DNA of 64,000 nt, taken from Epiperipatus broadwayi. Taxonomy: Eukaryota; Onychophora; Udeonychophora; Euonychophora; Peripatidae. Made by a program: the position numbers and the translations under genes. Where the stretch lies: assembly GCA_028023455.1 (NCBI GenBank), contig JAQFVV010000012.1, positions 6,794,499 through 6,858,498 of the forward strand, read 5' to 3'. The notes beneath the pieces are model-generated. The model did no database searches. It worked only from the letters and a program-made list of their open reading frames with translations, and had not been told where the DNA came from. Positions 37,752 to 48,841 of this stretch are shown here, piece after piece. Numbering within the stretch: position 1 is the first letter of the stretch; every line of letters begins with the position of its first letter.

Positions 37752-38194
37752 GAGTAGGCACTAGATAGGGATTTTATGCACAAACCTTCTGGCAATCCAT
37801 TGATTACTCTGGTTGGCACAGGGTGGCACTACTCTATGGAGAGTTTTGCCTTGTTTAATAACAATTATGTGCTAGTATAAGAGATGGTGATCATGTGATG
37901 TTTAGTGGTTTAATATGTAATATCTTACGAAGATAAATCATAAGCTACAATACGTTGGAATTTTTCATTTCTCTGTTTATTTTAAAGCATAATATTACAA
38001 TTGCATGTTTATTTTTACAGTTAGCACACTGACAGACACATGACCAATTGCAGATTAACCTGTGACTGGATATGCATAAGGTCAATATTTTATGTCTTGC
38101 TGGTTTTTGTGGTTCAGCTGTTTGGAAATAAAATCTAAATCTCCTTATCTAAAAATTTCCAAGATTCTCCAAAATTGACTCAAATTCATCATAA

Positions 38195-38620
38195 TTATAG
38201 AAATATGAACTCAGACTTTCACACAACCCATCATACACATGTTGAAAAGATAAATAATCACCAATATATGTATTTCATGCTATACCAGCAATCATCAGTT
38301 GGTCCAGATTACTATCTCCACACATATCTATAATCAGTACTCAGCTTTATATTAAGATAATCAATCTTCATACTTTAATGGACAGGCTTCAAACTACTCC
38401 AACCTACAACTCTTCAGCCATCCACTTCATTGAAAATCTGATGATGGAACGTTCAAAGCCCATGTTAATGCCAAGGTTGTCATCCTACCCATGTTGACCA
38501 TTAAGTCATTCTAACCCCTCATGTGCTGGAGAATAATCCATTTACATACATATGCAAGGGATGGGCAGACCTTTAACGCACTATGTTTTTTAATCTGAGT
38601 TCGAGTCCTTTATATATTAC
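38195..38620 (-). repeat. HHR repeat family A, single copy
   Basis: Full-length match in inverse to 480-850. It runs from 'gaactcagactttcac' through the ribozyme, the 'cagtactcagctttatatta' block, 'atggacaggcttcaaac' and 'ttgaccattaagtcattct', to a far end with 'ctgagttcgagtcctt'. Both ends carry GTTCGA-type B-box-like sequence facing outward. Confidence 0.75.
38254..38315 (-). ncRNA. Hammerhead ribozyme, type I, family A, core apparently intact
   Basis: On the minus strand CTGATGA, stem II (TGCTG and TAGCA, loop GTA), GAAA, a 3-bp stem III with 2-nt loop, and an ATA site are present. Cleavage is predicted between 38265 and 38264. Stem I pairs CCAA with TTGG and GTAATC with GATTAT. It has the same structure as the copy at 692-751, with a U-U mismatch at the base of stem II. 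Confidence 0.74.
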
Positions 38621-39535
38621 ATTACATATGTGCAGGTATGTGTAAACCTGTACAGTGCATTAATTTACATAATTATAGAAAGTAAATTCAATAACCATTA
38701 ACTCAGTACCACTTTTATAATTCAAACATTTATGATAATTTTGATATATAATATTCTAGAATTATTATAAAAAATTATTTCTGGTATTGTATTTAATCAA
38801 GCAGAATGCAAGAAAATTTGAAATTGCAGTCTATTACAATTAAATAAAAATTTTAATATTTTAAAGCCATATTTCAATCATTTTAGATTAAGATATTCGC
38901 ACCAAAAATTATATAACATTTAATTAATCAACAAGATAATTATTATTTATATGTATTTGAAATTTACATCACATTCAAAGCGCATTAATGTTTTTCTTTT
39001 CTATCCATTGACATGGAGAATTCTAATCATATGACAAAGATCACCATACATAATCACTTCTCATTTCTATATTAATCAAATAAATTATTTCTGTATAAAG
39101 ATTACTGATATAAGACACAAAAATATTACAAGACTACATCAAGGCTGATATATATCATTTTAAAAAATGTATATTTTCAAATTATTTATTTGAAAATTCT
39201 ATACATACAATGTTTTTAAATATTGATTTTAAAATATTAATTTTTAAAATAAAAGCAATCAATATTGAAAATCCATACTAAAGGATCCCTCTCTGAGTTA
39301 GTAGATGTACAGATCTTAAAAATCTAAATAGTTTACTCTTGGAATAATATGGAGTTGTGATTGAATCCGAAAATAAAAAAATTTGTTTTTAAAATAAATA
39401 AAAGGTACAACAGACGTTTTATTTTAATAGTGAGATTTAGTTAAAAGAAGAAGACCGTTTAAATAAATGTAAAAATGTTTAGACGTTAAAATATTGTTTA
39501 GAAAAGATTTTGTTTTAAAAAAATATGGATAATGT
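38621..39535. other. AT-rich spacer
   Basis: No supported feature. Confidence 0.45.
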
Positions 39536-39539
39536 TGTG

Positions 39540-40130
39540 TTTGGTTAGGCTTACATGTTCGTTCCAAACCAACAGTTACAAAAAGAACAACTACTCAACA
39601 ATTAAAAGGTACAATTTATTAGTACTAAAAAATATACACCCTTGTTAGTTAAACAATAATATACATATATGGTTTATACAAGTTAATGCTGAGATAGTTG
39701 TCCCGAGTATGGAGCTCATTTTTAGCTAAATGATTACCTGCCTCATGAGCTCAAGTAAGTCTCTTCCAGCTATGTATTTAGCTTGCCTCAAGTCAAGTGC
39801 AGACATAGCAGTTTCCAGTTCGTAGGTGAACTTGCCTCACTGCATGGGCATCGTGACAATGAAAAGAGATACTACCCTTGCTAATGGTAGAAAGTTTAAT
39901 GGAGAGCACATTCAGTCATTCAGGTTGACAGAAGTAATTGCTCTCTGCCTTGCCTCCAAAAAGCTGAATATTTAATGGCAGATCTCCTACCTTACTGGGA
40001 ACATGCGGATTTGGTGCATGAATCCCAATGAAGGATTTAATCCCTTTGGGTAGCAACTGGGTGCTAGCCAATCAGGTAAGAAATCTGAAATAGTCCACTT
40101 CTAAAGGCAAGGTCAGATATGACAGATAAA
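39540..40130 (-). other. Less AT-rich island, possible LTR or old gene piece
   Basis: About 590 bp with near-balanced composition. On the minus strand it starts 'tgtcatatctgaccttgcct' and includes CCAAT-like 'cctgattggctagcaccc' in the first 60 bp. There is no long ORF and no recognised protein motif in either direction. The sharp change in composition suggests an inserted element such as a solo LTR, but no second copy is in the window. Confidence 0.3.
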
Positions 40131-40954
40131 AATAATTAATAATTAAAAATCATATCATCATTAACAAATACTCAAAAGTAAGTATGGCGATTCTAATCCA
40201 AATGGGAAAAACAATTAGGAAGCTGAAGAATACTGTGTCATGCAAGGTTTCAGTTAAGAACTTTCAATAAGAAGTTCAATCAGAATTTTTTCATGAGAAC
40301 TGGTTTTATATTACAAAAAAAAAAAATGACAATAGTAGTAATAAAATTTATAAATTATATTCTGAACATTGACTTTAAATTCATTATTAACAGCAGTAAA
40401 ATAATAAGAAATTATAGAATATTTTTATCAGTTGTTTTTATGTTAAAATCAATACATTGTATAGACATATCTGTAACCCATTAGATCTTTCATATTTGCC
40501 ATACATTTCTCTATAATTTTGTACAAAATGAGTCACACCAATCTCTTTTACTATATACATGAATTCACATAACAACTATACTCATCAAGTAAGTTGGAGA
40601 TATGAAACATCTGAACATAACACAGAAACAACAATCAGATTACTATATTTATATATCTTAATCATAACTCAATTGATTTTGAACCTTAAATGCTTTTAGT
40701 ATCAGACATACATATATAAAATAATAAACTGATCAATGCATTAGCATTCACATTCAATAATTTACAACCCCATTGAACTGCTTAATAAATTAAAAACATG
40801 TTAGATTGATGGAACTATAATCAATCAAATCTTTTAAATTTATAACACAATTCTTTAAACATGAGAGTTCAAGGTTTATTACAAGTTTTAGAGTAGTTTA
40901 AGCAAATCTGAAATATTTGATTAGTTATAGATATTTATCAAATGTTCTAATATA

Positions 40955-41380
40955 CATATTATAAATTAAAAAATTTTAACAGATAATGTTTAAATATTTT
41001 AATATATGGAAATATCTGTTATATTTTCATATTACAAAAATCATCATGTGATGTTATTAGGCAGTAATCAATGAAAATAAACTAAATGTTCCCTGAATTT
41101 AAAAGTATATCTCTTCTAAATGCAATTTCTTTGAATTATATAGAGATTAAAGTGTACGGTATTTACAGTTTAATGGAAAAAAGCTTATAATTTTCACATA
41201 TTTTTTAGTGATAATAAACTGTTATACTGAACAGTTAAATTTTATAAATTAATAATTTTTAACAAATGCAATTGTTTACATATTTTAATATGTGGAAATA
41301 TATGTTATATTTTCATATTAGAAAAATGACCATCAGATGTTAATAGACAGTGATCAAAGAAAATAGTAAACTGGAAACAT
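40955..41380 (+). repeat. Direct repeat, copies at 40955-41094 and 41241-41380
   Basis: The block containing 'ttaatat(a/g)tggaaatat' and 'gttatattttcatatta' with the following 'tagacagt(a)atcaa'-like phrase occurs twice, 285 bp apart, about 80% alike by eye. Another local duplication in AT-rich DNA. Confidence 0.6.
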
Positions 41381-43052
41381 TTGATTCACTGTCATATTCT
41401 TGATCTATTGGATGTTTTGATGCTGATATAAATTATTCCTTTCTATTATGACATGTAAATATTAAAGAAATGATGAGTTGAATATTCTCTAAATTCTGAA
41501 CAGAACAACAATGATTACAACACATATGCATCAAAAGTATAGTCAATTTAATTAATTTCATTTAACATATTTAATCTCTGTTTTGGTTTTTATATTATTA
41601 TTAATAATAACAGAGTATCACAATATATATGTAATGATATTCTTATTCAATGTCTGTATTTTTTTCAAATTTATATATGCAATCTTGTAATTACAAGATT
41701 ATATATATATGTAAGTATTGGTACTAAAAACATTCAAACTTCAAGATCAAACTGATCCTGCATAAAACACATAAATAAAAAATTTGCAAGTGTTATTTCT
41801 CTATGAATATTTAGGGACCCTTACAATTGATTGAGTGGGTTATATTTTTGTTACATGAAGTATATGAATAGTAAAAAAGATTGGTCTAGAAAATTTTTAC
41901 AAGATGATAGTTGGAGATTTAGTGTGAATTGCATAAATACCTAGAAGTGACAAATTTGAGAGATTTGATTGGTTATATATTTAGCAAGCACATTATTCAA
42001 TTAATTATAAATAAAAATACAATAATTTATGTGAAAAAATAAATAGCTAATAAAATAGTCTCTTTATAAATAAATTAAATTATGTAAAGTTAACTGCTCT
42101 CAATAGTTATTTCATTGAACAAAGTAATCTACTGTTGTATAGAATAATTATTTTCTGGCAGAAATGCAAGTGGAGTATAGTCAACTAGAATCATTTCTTC
42201 ACAATGTTTATTTACTCTTTTTAGTTCTGAAGTTAGTTCCTTTAGAAGTACACTTTATTTTATTCATGGATCCATTGTTTATATACTAATTTTTTGCATC
42301 TATATTTAACAAATTATGAATTTATTATATTTTTTTCATACAAAAGTTGTTGTTTTTTTAATTTGAATTGAAATTTTTATTATTTTATTAGCTGTTTCAT
42401 TCGGACAGTAGCCATATTAGATTTTTGGATAATTAGTAATACAATTTTTGAGATAACTTCAATTATATAAAAATCATGTAGTTTTTGTTATCAGAAAAAA
42501 TAAAATACCAAGGAATGTAACAAAACTGAAAAAATATAATCATTACACATTCAAAAAAAAAACAAAAAACAATTCAACATTCTTTTAAATTATTATTTTT
42601 ATGATTATTCAGAATTTTACAATTTTAATAGATAAATTTTATATTTATTTTTTATTAAAAGGTTCATTACATTCTTTATAAAATTTCTAATAAAATAACA
42701 TGTAACATGATTTACCTATCACAATCCATTAATCCAAAATCTCAGAAAATAGCATCATTAATATCTTCCGTTTTGCTATGAAACCCTATAAGACTTTTTT
42801 TTTGCAGCAGTTTGAGTACATTGAAGAAGAAAAAGTAATAAAGGTGAATAAGATATTCTAAATACTCTTCAGGCTATAAATGGCTATGATTTTATACGTG
42901 GTGTAGCTAAACAAAAAAGAAGATATATAAAATTTAGTGTAATATAGAATATTAATAATATTAATGTTCTTTTAACTTTCTTGTAAAAAAGATTTCATTT
43001 TGTTAGATAGAATCAACTTAAAATGTAAAATTGATTGATTATTTAAAATGAT
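41381..43052. other. AT-rich spacer
   Basis: No supported gene. A short palindrome (CTTGTAATTACAAG) lies near 41684. Confidence 0.45.
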
Positions 43053-43180
43053 TGATTACAAAAAGTGTAAGCTTGTAGTTAAGACCTGTAGAGGTCCCTA
43101 ATATCACATTTTACATGCATATTCTTGAGGTTAAAGCCTTAGTAAATATTACTTATGTAATCATGTAGCAAAATAATAAA
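43053..43180 (+). repeat. Dispersed repeat (copy 1)
   Basis: The phrase 'aagacctgtagaggtcccta' and the further 'ttagtaaatattactta' at the same spacing recur at 51836-51955, with flanking AT-rich tails. The central CCTGTAGAGG is not symmetrical enough for a clear stem. Family unknown; it may be a LINE 3' end. Confidence 0.6.
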
Positions 43181-43633
43181 TATATAAATAAAAATGCAGA
43201 TATAATTTACAAACAGAACTATTCTTGAATCCTTATCTTCTGATTGCAAGGTTGAAACATGTACATAAAAAGCTGTTAGGTGCAGCTGGCTCATTCGACG
43301 ACTTTACTAAAGAAGCTAAGTGAGGTGTAGTTTGAAGAGATGCATTTCAATTTTAATTGATAAGCAATAAAGTATCCTCTCTGAACATATTTGCTGTGTG
43401 ATCATCACTACATACAGCTAAAAAAATGTTCATACGTTTTTTAGGCAGAAAACACAGCACATTTTGATTATTGTAAAATTACTGAAAGCACTGACAGAAT
43501 GCCCAAACACTGGTTAGCATAAAAATTTGTATATTTACTTATATGTAATTCCATATGGAGCACATTACATTATGGCTATTTACACAGACCCATCATTCAA
43601 ATTATCATATTGTCACCTTATATTATGACCAGT

Positions 43634-44181
43634 AAATTTAGTGATTAAAACAGGCAAAACTCTCCATACAGTATGGCCACTCAGTGCAATCCAGAGTAAT
43701 CAATGGATGCCAGAAGCACAAAATCTTTATCTAGTGCCTACTCATCCAATATCCCCAGACTAGTTTGTAGCTTGTGGCTTTCGTCAGTGAGTTTTGGATC
43801 TGAGAGTAATGCACCTAGATCTTAGGATCTAATGCAACTCACTAGCAGCCACATTTTATTTCTACTTAACTACAAAACTATGAGTTTAAAATTTAAAACA
43901 ATAATATTTTCAATTCAAGCTCAGTAGCTTATATAGTCATATAAGTCTGAACTCAGTTCAGTGCCCATACATTTTGGAATGTTTGGTTCTTTAATAACCA
44001 TAGCCACCACTATCCTATTAGGCAGGATTGGTACTAAATCACTAAACATCACATGATCACCATTCAATATGCTTGCACTTTGGCTTGCACTGAGTGGCAC
44101 TACTGTATGGAGAGTTTTGCCTGTTTTAATAACAGTTATGAGCAAGCATAAGAAATGGTGATCATATGAAATTTACTGATT
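43634..44181 (+). mobile_element. Family B element, rearranged, 13-bp target-site duplication
   Basis: The element 43647-44168 is flanked by AAATTTAGTGATT and AAATTTACTGATT (one mismatch). The left arm is complete. In the right half the ribozyme region is replaced by spacer sequence plus an inverted copy of the 3' tail ('cactaaacatcacatgatca' at about 44040). The last part of the right arm and the normal tail then follow. The minus-strand ORF at 43921-44145 reads across this and is not a gene. Confidence 0.82.
43744..43799 (-). ncRNA. Hammerhead ribozyme, family B, inactivated
   Basis: On the minus strand the core reads CTGACGA (the changed base is a tolerated position) but GAAA has become CAAA, losing an essential guanine. 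Stem I and site GTC are kept. Confidence 0.62.
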
Positions 44182-44341
44182 CTTAATCGTCTAGATATAG
44201 ACCTAATTTTGTATATGCGGTCAAAGTTTTTACTTTTGTTACTTGATAATTTTTCATTGTTATTGAAATGAAGGCTTGATAATATATTATGAAACTTATT
44301 GCTGGTTATTACGTCTTATTATTTATTACTTATACCTTGAA

Positions 44342-44880
44342 TATGAGAAAAATGTTAAAAGAAAATGGACATGGAAGCATCCAAAGGAAGGTACAGCAGA
44401 ATTGGATTATATTTTGACTAACAGAAAATACATATTTCAAGATTGTAATATTCTTAATAAATTTAACACAGGAAGTGATCATCGATTAGTAAGATGCAAA
44501 ACTAGAGAGGCAAAAATTATTAAGAAAAACAATATTTACAGTTCATATTCCTAATCTTCATAAACATTCTAATGAATTTAAATTAGAATTTACAAATCGG
44601 TTTCAAGTATTAGTAGATTTTGAACATAATTCAGATTTGAATGAAATTAATAAGAAAATAATTAATACACTTTTAAAAACTGCATCAAAGATAGCTGGTA
44701 GAAAAAAGCAGCAATTGACCACTAAAATTTCTACTGAGACTAGAGAATTTTATGAAGAAAAGAAGGAATATGAAGATATACAAAAATGATGCATTAAAAA
44801 GGATTGAATATCTCGAATTTTGTAAAATGGTGCGGAAAAGAATTGAAAATGATATAAGAAAGTGTATAAATATATTGATC
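44342..44880 (+). pseudogene. RTE-type LINE fragment, endonuclease C-terminal part and connector
   Basis: Translates to KNVKRKWTWKHPKEG, LDYILTNRKYIFQD and GSDHRLVR (the conserved endonuclease end), then into a connector that ends near 44880 where similarity to the copy at 34.2-34.5 kb stops. It is truncated at both sides and has frameshifts. It is closely related to the 33.6 kb copy. Confidence 0.82.
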
Positions 44881-45133
44881 CATAAATAAAGGTGGGATTT
44901 CTCTATTATTGTTAAAAGGAGGTTGCCTTGACAACAGTTTGAGATTGTTGATTGTTATCTATATTGGGATTGTCTAAGTGTTGACTGATTTCTAATGGCT
45001 ATATATATATATATCACTAGTATAATTTATTAAACAAGGCAAAGCTCCATACAGTAGTGCCACCCTGTACCAACCAGAGTAATCAATAGATGCCAGAAGG
45101 CTTGTGCATAAAATCCCTATCTAGTGCCTACTC

Positions 45134-45192
45134 ATTCAATATTTCCAGACTAGTTTCTGGCTTGTGGCCTTCGTCAATGAAGAGCCTTGGAT
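45134..45192 (-). ncRNA. Hammerhead ribozyme, family B, mutated
   Basis: Minus strand: TTGACGA in place of CTGATGA, with GGC/GCC stem II, GAAA and GTC present. Loss of the first C and one mispair in stem I suggest weak or no activity. Confidence 0.65.
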
Positions 45193-45435
45193 CTGAGAGC
45201 ACTGCACCTAGATCTTAGGATCTAATGCAACCCTCCAGCACCCACCTTTTATCTCTACTTAACTAGAAAACTATGAGAATGAAATTGAAAATACAACAAT
45301 ATTTTCAATCTAAGCTTAATAGCTTATATAGTCATATGGGTTTGAACTCAGTTCAGCACCCATACATTTTGGTGTCTTTGGCTCTTTAACAACCATAGCC
45401 ACCACGATCCTAAGATCTAGGTGCAGTGCTCTCAG

Positions 45436-45493
45436 ATACAAGGTTTCTCACTGATGAAGGCCACAAGCCAGAAACTAGTCTGGGATATTGGAT
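45436..45493 (+). ncRNA. Hammerhead ribozyme, type I, family B, core intact
   Basis: CTGATGA at 45451-45457, stem II GGC/GCC with CACAA loop, GAAA at 45471-45474, stem III AC/GT with loop TA, and cleavage site GTC (45480/45481). Stem I pairs CTCA with TGGG plus one further A-T pair, then five of six pairs between ATACAA and TTGGAT beyond the internal loop. Confidence 0.82.
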
Positions 45494-45633
45494 GAGTTGC
45501 ACAAGCCTTCTGGCATCCACTGATTACTCTGGTTGGCACAGGATGGCACTACTGTATGGAGTTTTGCCTTGTTTAATAACAATTATGTGCTAGTATAAGA
45601 GATGGTGATCATGTGATGTTTAGTATGATTTAT

Positions 45634-46779
45634 CTAAAACTATTAGTAACAAGAATATAAAATTTCACTATTCAAAAACATCTATGTATATCAGATAGAT
45701 AGTTTGTTGCTTATAAATCAGTATAAATCATTCAAAAACATTTTAAAATATTGTAGCAGAGATATCATGAAGTCTAAAGAAAAGGAAACCATGAACTCAC
45801 ATGCCATAGAAATATAATTTTCAACAGTGATGTTTATCACTTCATTTTATAATTGTGTTTTTATAAATAAACTAGGAGTTCCATCAACTGATTTGTAAAA
45901 ACCCTCATCTGATCAATGCAGATTAATCTGGATTTAACTGCTGATAACTAGATATCCATTTACCAAGTCAAATACTGGAAGACCAAATACTTGTCTATAG
46001 GTTGTAACCTAAAAGAAAACATTTTTTTGCAACAGTTTAAAGGATATTGCTAATAAAGACAGCAGTAAATAGAAGAAAATAGAATTATTGGAACAAATAA
46101 TTATTTATTATTGTTAATAAAAATTTTACTTATATTTTTTGTTTATTCAATCTAATATTATCAATATACATAATTTCTATTACAATAAAACATTTGTGAC
46201 AATTAAAACTTGAATAATTATTTCAGTAATCAAATAATCGAATAATGGCATCACAATAGTATCAAAATAATATAAATGATTTAAGTTACAATAAAACATT
46301 TTAGACATAATAATTATTTCAATTTTTTCCACTAGATGGCAGAAAATCACTGTTTTAAGGCTACAAGATAATGAAGATACATATGTATTTTTATAACTTG
46401 GAAAAATTAAATTAGAATAATGAATAGACTTATAGCTTTATTACTATTTAGTAATTAGGTTAAATATATAAATGAGGTAATAAATAATTCTTAAAAACTA
46501 ACATAAAAGTCTTTGTATTTATTTAGAAAAAGAAAAAGTCAAATAAATAATTCCACAAGCAACGAAGTGTGTCTAATGAAGTTGAAATTGTTGAAGTTGA
46601 TAATAAATTTTGATAAATTTTCTACACATTTTTGCGATGTGTTAAAATTATTTATTTCTTTTATATATATAAATGATCGTAATTAATCAGAAGAAGAATT
46701 CAAACTGTTTATTTCAAAAAAAAAAAAAAATGTTGAAACTAAAAAATATATAATTATTTGAATTTACCTTATTTTATTT
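45634..46779. other. AT-rich spacer
   Basis: No supported feature. Confidence 0.45.
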
Positions 46780-47565
46780 TTTAAATACACGTATGGTATA
46801 TATACTTAATGGAGATGTAATTAGAGGGCATTTGAAGCTTCCGTCAGTCATCGACTCCATCTTATACAACCATTACACACGAACATATACGTGTGAAAAA
46901 GATAAATGGTCTCAAATATACGTATTATGCTGAACCAGCACTCATCTATTGGTCCAGATCATCATCCCCCTAATATATATATATAATCAGTGCTTGATTT
47001 ATATTAAGATAGCAAACTGTCAAACTTTAATGAATAGGCTTCAATCTTCTCCATTCTCCAACGCTTCAGCCATCCATATCATTGAAAAATCTGATGACGG
47101 CATGTTTAAAGCTTTTGTTTGGCAATTTTGTTGTCATATCCATGTTGACCATAACTTATTCTGACACCTCATATATATGACTTTAAGACTATTTAAACAC
47201 GCAGAAGAGTGGTGGGCAGAATACAGGCTGAATCTGTAATATTTTTAAATACAAGTATAAAATATATACTTTAACTATATGTAATTAGAGGGCATTTGAA
47301 CCCAGACTTTCAATCTTCAGTCATCCACTCCATCTTCTACAACCGATACACATAACCACATACATGTAAAAAAAGATAAATGATCTCCATTATACATATA
47401 TGAATCAGCACTCATCAGTTGAACCAGATCATCATCTCCCAGATATATACATAATCTATGCTCAATTTATATTAAGATAGCAAATTGTCAAAGTTTAATG
47501 GGTAGGTTTCAGTATTCTCCACTCTTCAACCATCCATATCATTGAAACATCTGATGATAGATGTT
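46780..47565 (-). repeat. HHR family A tandem dimer, period about 464 bp
   Basis: 'ttaaatac' with 'attagagggcatttgaa' starts each unit (46781 and 47245 for the first phrase). Both units continue through the family A blocks ('agcactcatc', 'gattttatattaagatagca'-like, 'ttgaaaaatctgatga'). The minus-strand hammerhead regions at about 46897-46960 and 47385-47440 are damaged. Unit 1 has TAGATGA and no GAAA; unit 2 keeps CTGATGA but lost the second half of stem II and GAAA. ORFs over the repeat are spurious. Confidence 0.75.
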
Positions 47566-48244
47566 CAAAATCCTTGTTATCCAATTTTTTTATCATTTCT
47601 TATTAAATAGAAATAAATTCATTTTGTTAATTAGGACTTATGTAACATTCCTTAGTTTGCGATTTATTTTCATGCAGAAAAAAAATGGGGAAAGGATCAT
47701 ACTGATACACATAAAGTATATCCTATATAATTATTGTTATCAAGAAGTTAAAACAAAGAATGAAAATTAGTAAATCCTATCAATGACCATTGAGTTTGGC
47801 AAAGAAATTCTGTAGTCTTTTTCTTTTACGATTACTGGAAAGAGAAAGAGGTCATTGCTTTTCAGTGATTTATTTAAACTTTTACTTTTTGCATATATGA
47901 TTTCCCATTTATTTTATCTTCAAAAAAAAAACTTAATCAATACCTCAATCAGAAACTATCAAATTCTGGTAATTGGTCTAATGTCAAGTCAAAACCAGTA
48001 AAGTACAATATTGGATAATGTTTGTCGCTGAACATCCATCTACACCCATTGTGAACAATAACATGAAAATACAATTACAAAATAATAAATTATAAATGGA
48101 TATTAGGATTTTGCCTTGCTCAATTTTTCAGAAACAAAAGCTATTTTCAATTATTAACTAATCCTTTTTTTTACTTGGGTTGAACGGCTGCATTCAGTTG
48201 AAATAATTTATTTAGTTAACATATGCCATTGTGCCTAAAAAAAC
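47566..48244. other. AT-rich spacer
   Basis: No supported gene. Confidence 0.4.
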
Positions 48245-48620
48245 TTTAGAAAAAATAAATGTATTCTTCCAATGCTTACTTATGAATCTGAGACTTGAAC
48301 ACTTAAAAAAGATTGATACAGACACAATAGCCACATAATGGATCTTGGAAAAAAAGCACAAGTGAATAAACAACTGGTAAATCTGACATAATCAAAAGAG
48401 TTAAAAGACTGGAAATTAATCTAAGATGAGCATGCTTTTAGAAGGCACAAATTGTAAAATACTAAGCTCAGTCATAAAGAAATTTATAGATCTTTAAAAA
48501 TATATATGAAATAGATACATGAAATTTTTAAAAAAATTGCAAGAAAAATTTTACAAAGAAAATGTTATGGATGAAAAAATTGAAATAAATCTAAAAACCA
48601 TTATCTTAAAGAAGACTGGC
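48245..48620 (+). pseudogene. RTE-type LINE C-terminal remnant, strongly decayed
   Basis: Reads PMLTYESET*TL, matching the conserved (Y)G(S/C)ETWTL block after the reverse transcriptase, followed by basic, lysine-rich sequence with many stops. Similar blocks occur at 3050-3090 and 35755-35800. Too degraded to define its ends. Confidence 0.55.
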
Positions 48621-48767
48621 AATGTTCAAAACAATCTTTATTATAAAGAGAGTAACCTGCTTATTTATGGATTGTTATAGATTTGTAATTTCTAATACAT
48701 TTGCTTAAATATCAATATCACTACTTCCAATCACCTGTTATGTCTTTTTTTTTTCATAACTCAAAGT

Positions 48768-48841
48768 GTTGACTGGGAAGCGAACCCAGGCCAGCTGCTT
48801 GCAAGGCAGCTATGCTAACCACTAGGCCACCAATGCTTGAC
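48768..48841 (-). repeat. tRNA-derived SINE head (Ala TGC-like)
   Basis: On the minus strand the anticodon arm is GCTGC, loop CTTGCAA, GCAGC, giving a TGC anticodon. A box TGGCCTAGTGGTTAGCAT and B box GGGTTCGCTTCCC are well preserved. This is the clearest copy of the class also seen at 1.74 and 62.31 kb. The acceptor stem is only partly paired. Confidence 0.75.

Larger units (their letters stand above)
37343..37927 (+). mobile_element. Family B fold-back element, long form, 13-bp target-site duplication
   Basis: A 559-bp element (37356-37914) has perfect 13-bp flanks ATGTAATATCTTA. The left arm (from AACAAGGCAAAACTCTCC) and right arm are inverse copies of about 190 bp. Each carries a hammerhead, minus strand in the left arm and plus strand in the right, so they diverge. 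A spacer of about 140 bp ('caaccctccagcagccacc' onwards) separates them. After the right arm comes a 3' tail without partner, 'gctagtataagagatggtga' to GTGGTTTAAT. Inverted terminal repeats with HHRs are known from Penelope-like elements. No protein is encoded. Confidence 0.88.
45018..45633 (+). mobile_element. Family B fold-back element, long form, 13-bp target-site duplication
   Basis: The element 45031-45620 (590 bp) is flanked by TAGTATAATTTAT and TAGTATGATTTAT. Arms carry divergent hammerheads, minus at 45134-45192 and plus at 45436-45493. The spacer includes 'tttggctctttaacaaccat', shared with the 43.6 kb copy. The 3' tail ends at GTGATGTTT, shorter than in the 37.4 kb copy, so the 3' end varies. 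Confidence 0.86.

Noticed and set aside
38435-38460. CTGATGATGG in family A as a second ribozyme core
   Set aside because: No stem II and GAAA downstream; it is a separate conserved block of the repeat.
44035-44060. CACTA-type DNA transposon end (sequence starts CACTAAACATC)
   Set aside because: It is an inverted copy of the family B 3' tail inside a family B element with a 13-bp, not 3-bp, duplication.
48768-48841. Functional tRNA-Ala gene
   Set aside because: Anticodon arm and boxes are good but the acceptor stem is mispaired and the sequence is a dispersed repeat.
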